A stretch of 64,000 nt of DNA from Nemopilema nomurai (GCA_003864495.1 ML133365.1:2239856-2303855), one strand, 5' to 3'. Shown: positions 34,600-46,674, numbered from the stretch's first letter. The notes: generated from the letters alone by a model not told the origin. Program-made: numbers and translations.

Positions 34600-35090
34600 C
34601 GATACGTTCCTTCTGCCTCGTTATTCCTTGAAGTACGTTGTTGTGAATTGGGTTGGCGGATTGTATAAATCAGAATGCGTCACTCGCCCCAGGCCTTTTT
34701 CACAAAACCATGGGGCAAATAAACTCCCCCAAAACGCCTTTCCCTTTATCAAAATGCAAAAATAATGCTGCCAATCGAATCAGCGGTAATTGTTTCATAG
34801 AACAAGCGCATTAAAAGAGGAACAATATTTTTTGTCAAAAGTAGTTCAGTGGCACTTTAATATTGACCCATGATATGTTGCCATCTGAACACACAGAAGA
34901 TGATATATTTTTTATATTATATAAATTATTATTTTAAAGAATGTTGAATGTCTAAGGGATAAACTCTATGAAAATATTCACATCAAAGTTAAAGCCAAAA
35001 GGCTATTTTTGTGAAGATCAACAATTTTATATTTTCTATAGGCCTTTTTTAGTCTAAACAAATTCTAAGTTTAAATAAATTGTTTTTTAG

Positions 35091-35707
35091 AGTGATAATG
35101 ATGAAAGTAAAGTTGATGACCCAGAAACAGAGAGGCAAGAAGTAACTGGATATTCAAAAATTGTTTATGGCGATTTAAGTGATGAATTTGGCAAAATTGT
35201 TGATGTCAAGTGTATAGGTTCAGTCGATCAGCTGAAAGCACTTTGCAAAACGCATGCACAGCTTCCATTTCAATGATAAATCACTATATTGTTGGGTACT
35301 GTATAGAACTGGAATGGGTTTGTACACAAAATCATCGTCACATTTGGTATTCGAGTCCATTCTATGCTTCTGGATTAGCTGTTAATTATATACTGGACTC
35401 CGCATTGTTGTTCACACAATTCACACAATTTAGAAGAATGTGAAGTTTCATCATCTTGGAAAAGCCTCAGCAACATCGTTTTGCCAAAATCAGCTCTTGT
35501 ATGTATCCCCATGTGTTGGTTAAGAGTTTGAGGAAAGGAGAGTTGGGATTCTGCAAAAAACAATAGACAGAGTTGATGATGTTATACTGTGTGGTGATGG
35601 GTGTATGGATTGACCTGGATTTTCTGCTACAAGAAAAGCTATTCATTAATGAATCACAAAACTAATGAAATTTTTACAGTTAAAGTTGGTGATAAACGAG
35701 AGGTATG
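35091..35707 (+). pseudogene. Kolobok-like catalytic fragment (Kolobok-3), frameshifted
   Basis: An exon begins after a TTTTTTAG acceptor (35,090) with SDNDESKVDDPETERQ and GYSKIVYGDLSDEFG. One frame over it reads CTQNHRHIWYSSPFYASGLAVNY and SALLF (about 35,325-35,420), corresponding to the C..GH..W.SSP...N....A.LF block that precedes the catalytic core in Kolobok-like proteins. Further on comes ILCGDGCMD, a TGA, and PGFSAT (about 35,575-35,635), a variant of the GDGR.DSPG.SA motif. A final frame reads YSLMNHKTNEIFTVKVGDKRE up to a GAG|GTATGT donor (35,702). Several indels and stops break it. It is a different lineage from Kolobok-1 and -2. The rest of the gene is not visible downstream; 35,710-36,010 holds nothing recognisable. 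Confidence 0.6.
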
Positions 35708-36119
35708 TGTGACAACATTAAAATAAAAAAACAGCATTTTTTGTAAATGTAAACATTATTGTAATTATAGACTGATGTTGATAATTAAGCAGAAATTCAC
35801 CCTAACTTGCAGATGGAACCGTTCTTTAAATGTATTTGAATAATCCAAAAACTTTTTCTTGACGTGCCTTAAACCATAGTCATAAGAAAAGAGATAAACC
35901 ATAATCTGGAAGCGAACAATGACCTTTTGTGGCATCCTTTGTTTGGCAACTACGATGTTGAACGAGCAACAACAACAACGCGCGAGTGCAATTAAAGTTT
36001 TTTAATGGCGGGGTTACAACATAGTCAATAGAAAAGGAATGGTTAGGAAGGCAACGGCGGAACAAAGGATTTTCCAAATTATGTTTAACTAATGGTCACC
36101 GGTAAGGTTTTTTATCGCA

Positions 36120-36874
36120 ATGGCGACTCACAGTGAAGTGAGTGAGATCAAAGCGATTCCCGAGGATGAATTTACATTTTCAGTTTCGCTTATTTCAACT
36201 ATTGATTTTGTTTTTGATGATGAAAGTTTTTGATGATGTTATTGAACTGATTGGTGCGCAAGAATTTCCTTGCAACTTGTGTCAACGAATCTGCCAATCA
36301 AAAAGTGGCCGAGAAGTTCACATTTAGAGAAATCATTATTCTTTGCCAAAAGAGCCATTTCTCAAGGCTGAAGACTTTTTTGTCATTGCTAGAGAAATTA
36401 AGGAGAATGCATTGAAGAAAAATATGTACAGTGCAGAATTAATTAAAAGACTGCCAGGTGAAGTTCCCCTACGGCTCCAGTCGTTCATAAACAATTTGTT
36501 ATCACATTACAAGAACGATTTTTGTAAAAACGCTCGAATTTTTCCCTGATAGAAGTGTGGAAGAAACAAATTTATTTCTTTTAAAGTTGGCGACAGCCGT
36601 GCTGTATCACGTAAAAAAGGGGATGCTCGGTGATGTGGAGAATTCGTGTGAAACGGGGCTAAGACAGGAAGAACGCGGTCGGTTGGCCTATGTTGCCGGT
36701 TCAGCTCCAGCCAGATTTATAAAAGGCTGTTTTTCACAAGAGAAAAAGCCGTGGCAAGAAGAAATCAAATCTCTTTTTATCAAAACTTTATCGTTTGAAA
36801 CTTCCCACAATGCCTTCATTGCAAGCATGGTCAGGGGAGGTTTGTGGGCACCTTCAACAAATGGGAATCATTGA
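36120..36874 (+). pseudogene. C2H2-finger accessory-type gene, copy A, broken
   Basis: The start reads MATHSEVSEIKAIPEDEFTF. After a frame change a single C2H2 finger appears: FPCNLCQRICQSKSGREVHI, with a TAG just before its last His (about 36,327). Downstream, EPFLKAEDFFVIAREIKENA runs to a stop near 36,549. A shifted frame then gives ETNLFLLKLATAVLYHVKKG and LRQEERGRLAYVAGSAPARF and a RGGLWAPS motif (36,557-36,874). The layout of one finger, a helical region and an (E)E...L.YVAG segment is shared with copy B at 37,663-38,581. I do not know the function. The YVAG...RGGL..PS style is common in transposon-encoded proteins. At least three lesions are present. Confidence 0.5.
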
Positions 36875-37482
36875 AATGGTGGAGCATCTGATGGGAAGCA
36901 TCCATAGTAAAAGCATGCCACAGAAAATTCATCATAAATGCTCACATAAAATCGAGGCACCCAAAATGCTTTGTCAGCCAAGGTGAAATTCACCTGACGA
37001 TCTGTAACCTCATAAGACCAGGGATGAATCTTCGAGGTTTCAACTCCTTTTACAAATTTCGAAAGGGATGTGTATTTCCCCTTCAAAGACAAATCCCTGA
37101 CAAGGGACCGGCGTTCTTCTTTCACCTCGCCATCGTCTAGCGACTTCCTAGGCTAATTTATGCTGAGAACTGATCCTGTGCGAAGTACTTTGCGCGTAGG
37201 AAATTCGTCAATATCGCTCGGATTAAAATGTGTTTCACACAAATAAAATTTGTTCTCTTTAAACTGTCTCTCTAGATCGCCGTCCCTTACACGTGTTCGA
37301 CAAGCAATTCTTATCCATTCATTTCTCGCAGTAATCTTTTTCGTTTCTTCGCTGTCTCTTTCGTTTGGTGACAGAATTTGGGAAAAGGAAATTTTAGAAA
37401 TCGACGGATCTTTTCTTCTTCTACTTAAATCGGTAGTTCTGTTGTTCGTACATCCATAAAAACCACAGTTTTCACCCGGCAT
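36868..37482 (-). pseudogene. THAP-domain protein fragment, P-element-like
   Basis: From MPGENCGFYGCTNN at 37,482 the frame encodes a THAP zinc finger: C-x4-C, then a long insert, then NEWIRIACRTR, then FYLCETHFNPSDI (C-x2-H). It continues to a basic linker ending SVLSIN at a stop (37,153). One frame over, LPRKSLDDGEVKEER leads into FVKGVETSKIHPWSYEVTDRQVNF and ADKAFWVPRFYVSIYDEFSV (37,135-36,868). The second part resembles the N-terminal region following THAP in P-element/THAP9-like transposases. The catalytic domain is absent. It is convergent with, and slightly overlaps the tail of, the C2H2 gene at 36,120. Confidence 0.65.
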
Positions 37483-37662
37483 TTCGCATCGTTTAATTTC
37501 GTGACTTGGTTAGGCCAGGTTTACTTCCCGCTTCATCGTCACGTGACATAGGAAATCTTGAACAATAACATTGCTGTTGAAAGTCAAAAGCTTTCCTAAC
37601 CATTCCTTTTCCATTGACTATGGTTACAATCAAGTGACTTTGTTGTTGGCGAAGATTTAGAC

Positions 37663-38581
37663 ATGTTATTCGACTTCTGTGACGATGAATGGCTCGACGG
37701 AGATATTGAAATACAGCAGCAACTAATTTGCATCGGAGAAGAGGTGCATATTCTGTATAAATCTGCTATAAAAGGGATACAATCTCTTCAATTCGAATAC
37801 GCTTAGGCCAATCAAGACTAAAATGTCAATTGCAGCTCGCAGTCCCTATCTTCTTTTGCAGCTAAAAACATTTGTTAATTTCACCTTCCTGTCGTTACTT
37901 TTTACCGTTTTTCATCAATATGCTTATTTTTTCATTCTTTTCTTTTAAGCAGTGTCAATGCCAACTTGGAAAATAAATATCTTGATGTATGTTACATGGA
38001 CATTTGATTGCTTCTCAGGTAACCGATGGACAGCCAATTATACAATGCAATCAGTGTACCAGAAAATATAAGACCAAACGTAGTTTAGCACGTCATTATA
38101 AAAATAAATACAAGGACCATAAGAATCATCAAATCAGCATGAGTCTGTGGTGGGAGCAATAAATTACTCTCTTGAGTTGAAAGCTCTAATTAGCAGGGCA
38201 TTAACAAAGCTATCTGCTTATCAATGTTTTCCCAAGCTATACAGATCACATTTCAAGTCATTTGGAATTTCTCTGGATAAATGTACTGAGCTAAGGAACA
38301 AATTTGCTAATGCCATTGACAATTTCAATGGGAATGCTGAGAAGCTTTTTGCTATTTTTTACCAGATAATTACGTCTGAAAGTATTGCTTTATTGAGTCC
38401 TTTGGATCTACAAGAGTTGAATATTTTGCTAACAGAGTTGATAAGTTTTTGTCTTGCAAAACTGTGCGGATTTGCAGTTGACAAAGAAATTCGAGAAATC
38501 CATCAATTAAATGAAGGCAAAGCATTCACAAAGAGAGAAATTGATGCATTGGAGTATGTGCAGGCACGCCGGAAGGAATGA
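37663..38581 (+). pseudogene. C2H2-finger accessory-type gene, copy B
   Basis: Exon 1 (37,663-37,743) encodes MLFDFCDDEWLDGDIEI and ends at GAG|GTGCAT. Exon 2 starts after CTTCTCAG at 38,019 with VTDGQPIIQCNQCTRKYKTK, a C2H2 finger (CNQC ... RHYKNKYKDH). One base is off near 38,135-38,145. The next frame then gives SLELKALISRALTKLSAYQ to TKREIDALEYVQARRKE and the stop at 38,581. The last block corresponds to LRQEERGRLAYVAG of copy A. It is the better preserved of the pair, with a single frameshift. Role unknown; possibly a regulatory or accessory protein of the THAP/P-like element beside it. Confidence 0.5.
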
Positions 38582-38615
38582 AAGGCAAGGAGGGCTGTGT
38601 GTTGCAAGGGGAAAT

Positions 38616-38662
38616 TATTTCATCATCATCATTTTCATCATCATCATCCCCATCATCATGAA
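38616..38662. repeat. ATC/CAT trinucleotide microsatellite
   Basis: An imperfect (ATC)n run interrupted by TTTTC and CCC, directly after the stop of the C2H2 gene copy B. The following 200 bases contain no gene. Confidence 0.9.
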
Positions 38663-38866
38663 CAACAACAACTTTATGGGAATAGCACAAACTTCAATGA
38701 TATGTTAAAATAATAATAAGAATAATATTGTTGGCGCCAGACAAAGTAATGGAATTCTACCAAACAATCTTTAATTCAAATCACTTAATTTTATCATTTT
38801 ATAAATCCAAGATAATTTTCCTTCAATTGAACAGAAAAAACAAATCTGCAAAGTCTATAGCAGGGT

Positions 38867-41095
38867 TCATTTGCCAAAATAGTCCTTCTTCCGGTCGTTT
38901 CTCTGTACAAACTTCTTTGCTACCAAATTAATGTCCAATTTGTCAAAATCTGTTTTTTGTATATGTGCAAACATAATGTCATTCAAATGGTTTGCTTTTG
39001 CTTTGGCCCTTAACCACGTCTTGAGTCTGCGCATGGCACTGAAACTGCGCTCGCAGGTAGATGAACTAAGTGGCACTGTTTTTTAAAGTTTAATCATCCT
39101 GTGTACTTCAGGACATTGCAGTTTTGTTGAGGGCATTGCGTTGAAAATATCTTTGACTGTTCCAATACATGTGACATTTGTTATCTTCAATTCCCTCTCA
39201 GCATTGTAAAGCCCTAAAATGGTTGGAAGATCATCCAACTGTCTCTCTACCTTTTCTTTGTCAAGAAAACCACATTTAAGAATTGTCAGATCGACTCCTC
39301 CATTTTTCATTCGCTTTAGCAGTACCTCTTCTATTTGTTTCAGAGTTGATAAATCTTCTTGTTCAAACCTTTGTTCGAGACTGGAAGAAATTGCATCAAT
39401 AGTTTCAAAGAAGCTTCTGCGCAAATTATCATTACAAGTTATGCATTCTGTGGATGTAGCTGGAAGCCGTTCTGTTAGGATGCTTGATCCGCTTTCCTTC
39501 CTCCTTGGCACCTTTCTTGGTCGCACTTCATCACTCTTTTCACAGACTTCTACAATTTTTTGGGACTCCTCAGGAATGCTATTGAAATGTTCCATGCACC
39601 TCATCTCCTGCAACCGCTGAACAATGTATCGTAAAGAATAAAATGGATAATCTGCAGAAATTGTAACTGATTGAAGCTCCTTTGAAAACTTTTCTAACAA
39701 AGCAAGCAGCCTTCTTGTTGCATTTAAACCAAAAAGAGTGCCCAACGACGACATTTTATGTTTCAGCAAATGTTGAATTCTTGCCTTGGTATCTCCGCTG
39801 ATTGATTGGTTAGTTGTGAGGGATTTTAAGGTTTCTCTTATCTCCGCTGTTTTCTCAAAGATTGTATTGGCGGCCTTAACTCGAGTTGTCCATCTGGTAG
39901 CTGACAGGTTTGCAACCTCAACATGATGTATTCGCTAGTCATTTGCTCAGTCATAAATGCCTTCTGGATGTCTGCAAATACTTGTATTCGTCTAGGATAA
40001 GCTCCTACTATAGCATAAAGTGACTGGCAAAGTTCCAGCGACGATGAGAGCAACATTGATTCTTTTATTGCATCTTTTACGACCAGTTCATTGCAGTGAG
40101 CAAAGCAATGTATGTAAATAGCATTTGGAGCAACCTTTTCTTTCATCTTCCTTGCAAGACTCTTCATAGCAGCAGCACCATCGAAGCTCATGCCTGCCAT
40201 TGGTGCCCCATCAAGGTGGCATCTCAAATGATATTGTCGATATGCGACAAAAGGGCGTCTGAAGTAAGACCTTGGGAGCATTCGAAGATACAAATGAAAT
40301 CCTCGGAAACTTCGTATTGGTCATTGCATGTTCTAATGGAAAAAGAAAGCTGCCCTTTTTTGTAACATAGGACGACTCGTCAGCGAGAATGGAAAAGAAT
40401 TCACACTGTCAAATCCTTTTAAGTAAAGCTCTCCTAGCTTCAAAGACCAGGATCTGTTTTTGCTCTTTAAAGATGTCATGTGGCAAAACGTAATCTCTTT
40501 AAGTAGAAATTTTAGACCACTATCTGTCACTGCTTTATCTAAATTGAACTGATAGATGTAGGAATCTTCTTCAGTATCACCTCTGATGCAAACACCCAGG
40601 CGCAAAAGTATTTTTAAAGTGTGAAGATGTGAAATTAAACCTTGCATCCTTAGATTTTGCTATTCAAGCTTCAAAGATGTTATTGTTGTTGCAATTGATA
40701 AGTTTGATTTTTCCATTGCACATACCGCAGCTTCGTGAGTTGGGCTTTTTTCATGCTCTTTCATTTTATCTTTTCTTTTTCTCTAATTGTCAAAGCCCTC
40801 ACAATATTTGAAATTAAAATATCTTTCACTACCTGCTCTATCGTTGGAGATAAAATCTTCCTTTCTCTTGATCCAGGCTTCAGTGAAACTTGATGTATCA
40901 TCTGGTTTAGATGCAATTTTTTCGCTTGTTCCTACAGATGATGGAGACAAAGCTGGTTGATCTGTTTCACGAAACTCACCTTTGTTGATGGATTGGTGCG
41001 AAAAAATTGATATTACTTTTGCCTGTCCTGGCTTTGCTGCTGCTTTCTCAAGTTCTTTTGCGACTTTTTGTTTCGATCAGCCTTTGGCATCTTGA
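38867..41095 (-). pseudogene. ZMYM1-like hAT transposase pseudogene
   Basis: Read from the right: MPKADRNKKSQKNLRKQQQ (about 41,090), DTSSFTEAWIKRKEDF, SERYFNFKYCEGF, and a His-rich stretch KMKEHEKSPTHEAAV that looks like the end of a TTF-type zinc finger (near 40,760). Then come LLRLGVCIRGDTEEDSYIYQ (40,647-40,333), DESSYVTKKGQLSFSIRTC, GMSFDGAAAMKSLARKMKE and HCFAHCNELVVKD (40,293-39,838), a helical segment (39,769-39,083), and the dimerisation block PLSSSTCERSFSAMRRLKTWLR (39,076-38,867). These are the ordered landmarks of ZMYM1-like hAT proteins. At least six stops or frameshifts divide it. A CAGGGTTC string at 38,861 could be a terminal repeat, but no partner or target duplication was found. 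Confidence 0.75.
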
Positions 41096-41454
41096 GGCGC
41101 GTCACAAAGATTTAATACAACACAATTTTGTAAATCTCAACAATGTTTTTGATTGGAGATTCCTGAACCACATCAGCAAGCCAAAATGACATAACACATC
41201 GCTTTCGCTGTTATTTTAAAAGCGATGGTATAATTTGTTTGATTTCCCAGTAGCTATCCTTTGTTTCAGGCTTACTGTTTTTTTTTCGAATACAAAAGGC
41301 GGCTACAGCGAAGTCAGAAAAATATGACACTTTACTGACTACTTCTGTTTGTTTTCATGATTTGAACTAAACATGCAAAATCAAAAATTAATGTTTACAG
41401 GCTTCAAAAAGGCCTTTAGGGCCAGGTCAAGCATTGGTAAAAAAAGTCAAAGTT

Positions 41455-41712
41455 CTTCTATAAATGGCACTCTTGCTCACCATGCTCCCCGACTAAAAGG
41501 CAGGAGGGGCTCTTGCTTTTCTTGCTTTTCTTGCATCAATTTCAGAGCTCAGTGTGGACAAAGAAGTTGCAAAGAATCTTTTTGAGCATGCTATTGATCT
41601 CTTCATACGGGTTCGTTCACACTCCTTAGCAAAGGAAATAAAGGATAAACATAAAGAAAGAAAGATATCAACGAAAAACGCCCTTTAAAAACTGAGATAA
41701 AACAAGCAAGCT
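41455..41712 (+). pseudogene. Fragment of a transposon-type protein
   Basis: One plus-strand frame reads AGGALAFLAFLASISELSVD, KEVAKNLFEHAIDLFIRVRS, HSLAKEIKDKHKERK before a stop. The helical ending with R(V/A)RS.SLAK(E/D)I resembles the C-terminal helix of transposon-encoded proteins seen in similar genomes. No start, finger or catalytic motif is present. I cannot name the family. Confidence 0.35.
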
Positions 41713-41719
41713 TCAGTAA

Positions 41720-42520
41720 AGATTTAGGACACTGAGTTCCATTGTACAGCAAGTACCTGCATATAGGAAACCCTTTCTTCAAAAGGAGGCTCATTTGATA
41801 AGAAACTTGACAGTACTTATTGATAAGACCCTGACAATGAAAAGTCTCTCTTAATATGAAACTTCCTGATGCCTCAGTTTAAAAAGTGGTTTCTTGTATG
41901 CTGGTACTTACAGTATGATAGTTTTTGATAACCTGGTTAATTATTGTTTTTGATAAAGTTTTTTGATAACCTGATAAATAATTATTGGTAAATATGTTGG
42001 CTTGCAAGTTAGCCTTGGATGTTAAAAGTTTTATAACATCCCTCTGCATTTATGAAGGGCTAGAAGGATGTTCATTACTTGAGCATAGACATATCAATAT
42101 TATAAAATCTTATATTCCCTTGATCAATGTTGACCCTTCAAGGTTTTTCATGCATACAGGTTTTTCAAATTTAATGTTCCTTATTCTTGTCGAAGGAAAA
42201 AATATTATTATTCAAGATTCCCCCCCTTGATCTGTATGATGAAATTTTATTTTTCGATGAGCCAAGAGGATAAGGGCAGTCTTACATCAATGGCTAATTT
42301 AACATCCTTGTCTTTTGAATAACAGGAATCGTTTGGGAAGATGTCTTTTAGCATATCTGTATAATGTTATTTGTAAAACGTTTTATAATTTATTGGTACA
42401 TAATTTAACATTTGCATTAGTTGTTTGATGTTGTCATGCTGTATGCTTGCTCTTAACTTGTATTTACTACTAAAATAATGAAAAATAACAAAACAGAACA
42501 TCTACAACGCCAACTTGCTT
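41720..42520. other. No supported gene
   Basis: T-rich sequence with repeated AACCTGATAA-type phrases near 41,925-41,975 and no convincing coding frame. It lies just beyond the 3' end of the P-element-like gene. Confidence 0.45.
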
Positions 42521-42526
42521 TACGAT

Positions 42527-45500
42527 CTATAAGTCACTTTTTGCATACTTTTTACGCTTTGTGAATGGCTCTTCTGAAATTATATTCCACTTGTCTCGTT
42601 TGGATCTAACATTTCCGGATATTGGAACAACACTGAACTGAGATTTGATAATATTATCATTGTATCTAACATTGAAAAGGTTTGGATTATCTCTTCTGCA
42701 ATCATAGGTCGTTGTTTACCAAAATAATTTTCTAGATGATCTTGACAAAAACGTTCTGTCAACACATATTCTACACCAGCCTCCAAAACATACTTGACAA
42801 CCTCAATTATTGAATATATGGTGATCTGAAGACTTTCATAGGTTTAGCCTGATAAAAACTTAGCTTGCTTGTTCGCTTTTGTGAAGTTACCTTCTCTTTC
42901 TTCTATTGATTGTTGCCAGTTCTGAAAATACTTAAGAAACTCATCTCTCAACCAAACAAACCTTGGGTCTTGCAGTGATTCAAATGGCGCCAGGAATGGC
43001 CTCTGCTTATGCTTGTACTCTACTGTATTTCTCACAATCAAAAACATATTCATTTTCTCACAAGAATCAGATGTGCCTTTTGCTTCTTTGCCCCATATTC
43101 ATGCAAAACCTTAGCCATGCTTGAACTTAAAACTTGTACATCAAGATGAACGCGCATTGCTGAGTACGGAGTAAGACTTACATGATCATTGCTAAGCTTT
43201 GGTAGTAGCTTCAATCCACACTCAAGGTCTTCTTGGTAAATTTCATGTATGTGACTCCAGAGCAAATAGCAACCACTGTTCCACAATAGCCTGGAAGCAT
43301 TAGCGCAATGTAACTTTGCAAGATTATTTCTGGCTGGTTTCATGAGATGTGGTTTATCTGAAAAAAAGTAGACGAATCTGTGTGTGAAGAAAATGTACAT
43401 AGACCGATTCACAACTCCTTTTCCGGCTTCACCATCCACTATGCACCCTATCACCCTCTATGCATCCTGAAAAATGCTCTATTTGATGACGCACCATATG
43501 ACACAGTTGCAACAACTTGAAGGGAACAAGTGCCTTCTAAGATGGCAACAGCTCGCCAAAATAAAGGAAAGAGCTGAAAAGCATTTCACCATTGGTAGCA
43601 AAGGTAGCAAAGCTGTATGACAGAGGATTCACTATCGATTTGACAAGAAACACAAGGACATGACTAGCAAGTTCTTGAGCCTTAGCTAGTGTTCCATAGT
43701 TCACTTCAGTATCACCAAAGTCCACAAAGCCAATCAATTCACCTGTATTTTTGTCCCATACCAGGTGTTCCTGAATCTTTATTTCATCAAAACTGATTAC
43801 AATATATCTTTCTACAGTACTGAAATGCTGTTTTCTTTTGTAAATCAGCAACTATTTGAGCATTGAATCCTCTTGTTGGTCTGATATGATTACGATAATC
43901 ACATAAAGTTCGAAGACTTGGCAGAACCAAAATACCCGTCCCTTCCTTTTCATTTACACAAATCTCACGGTACATTGAAGTGGATTTTGCAGCCAATGCC
44001 AGGCAAAACTTGATAACCATTTGATGATAACGCGCCTGAGCTAATGGTTGCTGAAGGTATTTTTGCTGTTCTTCCCAGAACAATTTCATGAAAGGAGGCA
44101 TTTTCCTCTGATCACAAGTACTAAACAGTGATTTCAAGTCAGCACCAAGCTCTTGGCTGATTGGTTTTGCTGACTTTTCAATTTCATTTTTCATTTCTTG
44201 TAATTTACCTTGCAGCTGCTTAAATTGCAAACGGTTTTCCTGTTGTGCTAATATTATGCGTTCTGGATTTTTTGCTGACAATGGTGCTTTCAGTTTTGCC
44301 GGGGTGTTTGTGAGGTTTTGCTTTTTATTTAACAGCTTCATCTCAGATTGAAATTTTGTTTTTTCTTCACTGCAGGGGACTGGAGAAGTTTCATCCAGTA
44401 AAATGTGACACCCAATAGCACGCATAAATTCATCCTTCAATAGTGGCTGACTGTGTTCTGTAATACTAGAAGGAATCTTTGTCACCACATGCATTTTCAC
44501 ATCACTTTTTGAACCTTCCTGGGTTAGAACAGTCAAGTCAAGACCAGGGCAGAGAATAGAAAATTTAATTTTCTTTATCAGTACAGTAAGAGTAACATTT
44601 GTCATTCTTCCTTTGCAACTCTCTATTATATGATTGTTTTTGGGCAACAACCAGTAAAATACGCGAATGAAAAAGAGTAAATCTTTATCCACATTTATTT
44701 CAAATTTTTGTATAGCATATTCACCACCATTTTTTGTGATAAGACATGCATTTGGTAATTCTTTAATGATTACATCCAGTTTCAATGTCCTGATTCTTTT
44801 GATAAACTCTGCAAAGTCTTTGTAGCATGATTTTGTTTGTATTGACAAATCTGCAGCAGTTGCATATTCTCTTTTTGCTAAAAGATCACTTGAACGTCTA
44901 GCAGCAGTGGATGTTTTTGTGGTGATACTTTTCTTTGGCAGCAGCAGATGTGGAATGACACCTTCTTTCAGTGTTTTTCGATTATTATCTGTACACAACA
45001 AAAAAGGAAAAAACAATTTAGTATGATAAGAACACAAAAGTGAAGTTCTTCAAAGGGTAAATGAAAAATTTCACTCTGGGAATTGTTTTTTCTTTGCTGG
45101 GATTTAATGAGCTAGGACAGGAAAAACTGTTTGAAAAACAATGGAATGGGTAGGAATGGGATTTGAGCACAATGGGAATGGGGTCACCAAAACAATAAGC
45201 TGGGAATGCCCCTAAAATGATTGGTAAAATTGGATTGAGGGCCCACCTTGATGACAAGTAACTGAGCCTGCATTTCAATGTCTACCCAGTACCACCAGGT
45301 AGATTTGGTCTTTGGTCGGTTTGAAAGGCTCTAAGTTACAGTAAAAAATAAAAAGGGGAAAATGTTTAATTTGATAGCTTAAACTTTCAAATACTGAAAT
45401 ACTTACATTGGTACAATTCCTCCTGGTTAAAGTGTTGCTCGCAGATAAATACACGATCTTCTTCAATTTGCTTTCTCAGGTTTATATCGACAACCTGGTC

Positions 45501-45643
45501 CTGGGTAATCACATTTAAAATCTCGTTTTCCACTTCTTCGTTCTTTCATCTACAGCAGTAGGGACTTCGATAATTGATATACCTTTGTATTTCGGTGTTC
45601 TGCATGCTCCACAATTAAAAATTGCACAGTTAGCTCCTGGCAT
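42527..45643 (-). pseudogene. THAP9-like P-element transposase, frameshifted
   Basis: Exon 1 (45,643-45,407) starts MPGANCAIFNCGACR, a THAP finger (C-x5-C ... W ... FICEQHF), with one base lost near 45,546, and ends CAAT|GTAAGT. Exon 2 starts after TGTACAG at 44,988 with RKTLKEGVIPHLLLP. A long middle region has coiled coil (NRLQFKQLQGKLQEMKNEIE) and LPSLRTLCDYRNHIRPTRGF. After a shift near 43,840 the RNase-H-like core follows: SFDEIKIQEHLVWDKNTGEL and IGFVDFGD, then (next frame) VVATVSYGASSNRAFFRMHR, DKPHLMKPARNNL, LLPKLSNDHVSLTPYSAM, and the C-terminal LTERFCQDHLENYFGKQR. The frame then shifts to end at 42,527. These are the ordered motifs of P-element/THAP9 transposases, which cut DNA using GTP as a cofactor in Drosophila P. 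About six single-base lesions. Terminal repeats not found. Confidence 0.82.
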
Positions 45644-45649
45644 ATCGAA

Positions 45650-46670
45650 TCAAAATGACGGTCGACATTACAAATGTATGAAACAACACATTGGCCTGAG
45701 AAGTGAGAGCGTATTGCACTTGCGGAAGTCTTGGCGCTGGCGCGTTGTCGGACAAAAACATAGAGCAAAAGGCTAAGAGCAAATCTCTTTTCTCATGACT
45801 ATGCTTAAACTGGATCCCTTGATATGCCAGCCACGGTTTTGATTCCAGGGCTTATTTTGTTCTTATAAGCATTTGAAGTATGATTTAAACCTTGCAGAAT
45901 TTTGATGATGCAAACCTTGGTTTGTTTGCTGGTGGATCTGAAATCTACCAAGCTGGAAGGACACCTTTTTATGAAATGTATGGTCTGGACACAAGAAAAG
46001 GTTAGGCATTGCAGTGAAAGAATTGTCATAGAGAGTGCGGAAAAATAACCGACCCGAGCGGGACTCTATCCGCAATTAAAAGAATTGTGTACAGATGGCC
46101 ATACAACAATTGCATCAATTATGTGTGAGTTTTATAGCAGTTTCTACAAAGCCAAGGAGGTTCACTATCCAAAAGGTTTCCACACTGCCTTCTGCTGTTT
46201 ATCTCAGGAGTGTGATTGTTCTCTGTTAAAAAATAGTTAAAGCCTTCAAGGGTCAAATAATTGATACTGCATGCAAATAAAAAAGCAATTCAAACTAACA
46301 TTCCGCATAAATATGCCTTCCAGAGTATTTTTCATGTTGTCTAAACTAGTTTTTAAACAAAAAGTTTCTTATAGCCACAGATGCAAGGTATTTTCCACTC
46401 AAAGGATGTTTGGCATAAAACAAGCAAAGTAGCAAAAAACTTTACAGGGGTTTGGGATTCAAATTTTTATTAAACATGTAAATTTCCTCTACATTTAAAA
46501 TTTTTAAATCTGGTTTTGTCACATAGCATGTATTAAATTTTGAAATAGAATGTGCCTGTGGTAGCTGGGGCAAAAATATATTTTTTTCTGGCAAGTTGTA
46601 TTTTTATGTATCAAGTGTATCAAAGAAAACTGCTTCAAAATCATTTAGTGGAGTGGAGTCACAAAAAGGC
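45650..46670. other. No supported gene
   Basis: Spacer between the P-like gene and the TCAA-flanked element. Short frames around 45,800-46,080 have no domain. The region after 46,250 is AT-rich and non-coding by eye. Confidence 0.5.
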
Positions 46671-46674
46671 TCAA

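Larger units (their letters stand above)
27943..34856 (+). mobile_element. Kolobok-1: two-gene TTAA-flanked DNA transposon (6,914 bp)
   Basis: Both ends carry the inverted repeat AGTGCCACTGAACTACTTT (left from 27,943; right complement ending 34,856). They are flanked by TTAA on each side (27,939-27,942 and 34,857-34,860). A TTAA duplication together with a THAP-containing transposase is the signature of the Kolobok superfamily. Inside are two convergent genes: the nine-exon THAP transposase (28,210-32,664, plus) and a two-exon P2RX7_C-domain gene (34,599-33,346, minus). The stretch 32,670-33,340 between them is AT-rich and holds no gene. The inverted repeats are short (about 19-20 bp of clear match), with weaker similarity further in. 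Confidence 0.88.
36013..37628. repeat. ~40-bp inverted repeats bracketing two convergent genes
   Basis: The left copy (about 36,013-36,052) and the right copy (about 37,589-37,628) are reverse complements sharing AAAAGGAATGGTTAGGAA and a CATAGTCAAT box. They lie just outside the starts of a plus-strand C2H2 gene (36,120) and a minus-strand THAP gene (37,482), which converge. This is what a small two-gene transposon or its promoters would look like. No target duplication was identified. Confidence 0.6.

Noticed and set aside
38616..38662. CAT/ATC run as a coding poly-His/Ile tract
   Set aside because: It lies after a stop codon and is interrupted irregularly; it is a microsatellite.
38861..38868. 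CAGGGTTC as the left terminal repeat of the ZMYM1-like hAT
   Set aside because: It overlaps the gene's stop codon region, and no matching right end or 8-bp duplication was found.
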